In this document: positions 4,781-6,158 of the stretch, in pieces
Layout of the letters: each line of letters starts with the position of its first letter
Position numbering within the stretch: position 1 is the stretch's first letter
Origin: Clostridia bacterium
GTDB lineage: Bacteria > Bacillota > Clostridia > Oscillospirales > CAG-382
DNA length: 6,158 nt
Reading direction: 5' to 3'
Assembly (NCBI GenBank): GCA_900754535.1
Contig: CAAEDF010000227.1
Span: 1-6,158 of the forward strand
Translations under genes and position numbers: made by a program
Notes under the pieces: model-generated
What the model was told of the DNA's origin: nothing
Seen by the model: only the letters and a program-made list of their open reading frames with translations
The model's database searches: none

Positions 4781-6158
4781 ATGAAATCATTAAAAACAGG
4801 CTTGAAAAAAACGCTTGCTGCCGTTATATCTGCCGCTCTGCTTGCCGTTATGCTGGCGGCATGTACAAATGTGCCCAATATTCCCGACGTTTCCGATACG
4901 TCCTCCGAAGCGTCCGGTGCGGACGGCGAATCGCAGCCTGAAGCGGTGCTTTCGGCCGAGGAATGGATGGAGACGCTTGAAGAGCGCGACTATACCGGTC
5001 AAAAGCTTGTAATCGCAACTGCCGCAGAGGGATTTGTCGTGCCCGATGACGAAGAGGAGAGCGGACTGATAGATGCTGCCGCCGAAAAAAGGAACGAGCT
5101 GATAGAGGACAAATACGGCGTTGTGATTGAAGAAAAAAAGGTGCAAAGCCCCACCCTGCAATCACAGCTTGCAAGCGCAGCCGCGTCGGGAACGCAATAT
5201 GCGGACGCCGTTTTGACAACGGCGCGCGAAATATCATCGCTTGCCGCCGGCGGCGGGTTGCTGAACCTTTTTTCGCTGCCGTATTTTGATATGCAGGCCG
5301 GATATATTGACGGCGCGCTTGCCGACGATTCGGTGATAGGGAACACCTGCTATGCGATCTACGGAAGCGCTACCGGGGTGGAAAACTCTGTTTGGGCTGT
5401 TTTCTATAATAAAAAGCTGCTTTCCGATGCCGGGTATCCGTCTCCCGAAGCTCTTGTGCGAAACGACGAATGGACGTTTGATAAAATGTATGAGATCTCA
5501 AAGACGGTTGCGGCGGACACCATGAACAAGCGCTCTCCGGACAGCTCAAGGGATATATTCGGATACAGCTCGTACAATAACGACGACGACTGGCTGATGG
5601 CTTTGTGGCAAAGCGGCGCTCAAAAGGCTTTAGGCAATGACACGGACGGACACGCGGCGCTATGTTATGATTATGCAGCGTCTCAGGCAGTTTTGAATAC
5701 GCTTAATGACTTTGTAAACAGCAAGGCGATGTATCCGTCTGCAAAAAGCGCGGTCCTCAGCGCTTTTTCCGAGGACAGAATAGCGTTTTTGATCTACCGA
5801 CTTGATTTTGCCGCTACGCTTGCCGAAAACGGTGCCGACTGGGGTCTTTTGCCCGTACCCGCGATTCTTGACGCCGCCGGACAGGTCTCGCCTGTCGACA
5901 GTAACGTCTTCGGGCTTTGTGTACCGGCATTTCTTGAAAATTCCGAACGGACCGGCATTTTGCTCAATGCGTTTTTTGCCGCGTCTCACGGACATGTACG
6001 GCAGGCGTTCGTGGATAATTATGTAAACTACTATCTCAGTGACAACGACGAGGCGCTGATGCTTGAGCATATAATTGACGCGGCGTCTGTTGACGCTTCG
6101 GTGCTTTATGCAGACGGTTATTCGGGGATCGCATCGGTAACCACAGATATCCTTACGG
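4781..6158 (+). CDS. Lipoprotein extracellular solute-binding protein, ABC importer type (3' partial)
   Basis: The frame is open from 4781 to the window end (459 codons plus one base), so the C-terminus is missing. The N-terminus has a basic stretch (KSLKTGLKK), a hydrophobic core and a lipobox, LAAC, with the lipidated Cys at residue 28. A Ser/Asp/Glu-rich linker (about 30-55) follows, then an alpha/beta protein with solute-binding features: GQKLVIAT as first strand, YADAVLTT, VWAVFYNKKLLSDAG (about 204-218), NDEWTFDKMYEISK with Trp231, an SAFSEDRIAF segment and WGLLPVPA. These resemble family 1 (sugar-type) binding proteins in Clostridia. It would sit on the outer face of the membrane and hand a solute to an ABC permease. 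The permease and ATPase genes are not in the window, and the ligand cannot be read from sequence. It has a good ribosome binding site and lies just downstream of the parS pair. An orphan binding or sensory lipoprotein is the alternative. Confidence 0.75.
   Translation, partial: MKSLKTGLKKTLAAVISAALLAVMLAACTNVPNIPDVSDTSSEASGADGESQPEAVLSAEEWMETLEERDYTGQKLVIATAAEGFVVPDDEEESGLIDAAAEKRNELIEDKYGVVIEEKKVQSPTLQSQLASAAASGTQYADAVLTTAREISSLAAGGGLLNLFSLPYFDMQAGYIDGALADDSVIGNTCYAIYGSATGVENSVWAVFYNKKLLSDAGYPSPEALVRNDEWTFDKMYEISKTVAADTMNKRSPDSSRDIFGYSSYNNDDDWLMALWQSGAQKALGNDTDGHAALCYDYAASQAVLNTLNDFVNSKAMYPSAKSAVLSAFSEDRIAFLIYRLDFAATLAENGADWGLLPVPAILDAAGQVSPVDSNVFGLCVPAFLENSERTGILLNAFFAASHGHVRQAFVDNYVNYYLSDNDEALMLEHIIDAASVDASVLYADGYSGIASVTTDILT

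Noticed and set aside
4639..4878. Reverse-strand frame crossing the second parS
   Set aside because: It overlaps the signal peptide region of the lipoprotein gene and has no ribosome binding site; its hydrophobic stretch is the complement of AT-rich spacer DNA.

Overview
The window looks like chromosomal DNA from a Gram-positive, low-to-mid GC anaerobe, probably class Clostridia. Three things point that way: a PBP5-type protein with a C-terminal membrane anchor, a secG followed by an RNase R-type gene (a classic Firmicutes order), and a lipoprotein solute-binding protein. The exact taxon cannot be fixed from sequence alone. All four supported genes are on the + strand. The first is cut by the left edge and the last by the right edge.

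Layout. (1) 1-1263: 3' part of a D,D-carboxypeptidase family (peptidase S11/PBP5-like) membrane-anchored protein. All three catalytic motifs are replaced (SxxK to VVSK, SxN to AAN, KTG to IAG), so it looks like a pseudoenzyme. (2) 1264-1589: non-coding, ending in a good extended -10 promoter for secG. (3) 1590-2033: secG, with an unusual acidic, Ser-rich tail of about 64 residues. (4) 2034-2425: a long gap or leader ending in a strong intrinsic terminator only 27 bases before the next start codon. An upstream segment can pair with the terminator's left arm, as in an attenuator. (5) 2426-4339: an RNase R/RNase II (RNB) family protein in which all four catalytic aspartate positions are substituted, a second apparent pseudoenzyme. 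(6) 4340-4780: an AT-rich intergenic region with two perfect 16-bp copies of the bacterial parS palindrome (ParB/Spo0J loading site), 134 bp apart, and one LexA/DinR-like box. (7) 4781-6158: 5' part of a lipoprotein extracellular solute-binding protein, probably for sugar ABC import.

How it fits together. The genes are envelope, secretion and RNA-metabolism functions rather than one pathway. The secG-rnr pair is ancestral, but the rnr copy seems to have lost nuclease activity, and the smpB/ssrA genes that often follow it are absent here. The parS pair suggests that the locus lies in the origin-proximal part of the chromosome and acts as a segregation/condensation loading site. The best candidates for undescribed biology are the two catalytically degenerate proteins flanking secG, the possible riboregulator before the RNB gene, and the intergenic parS pair.
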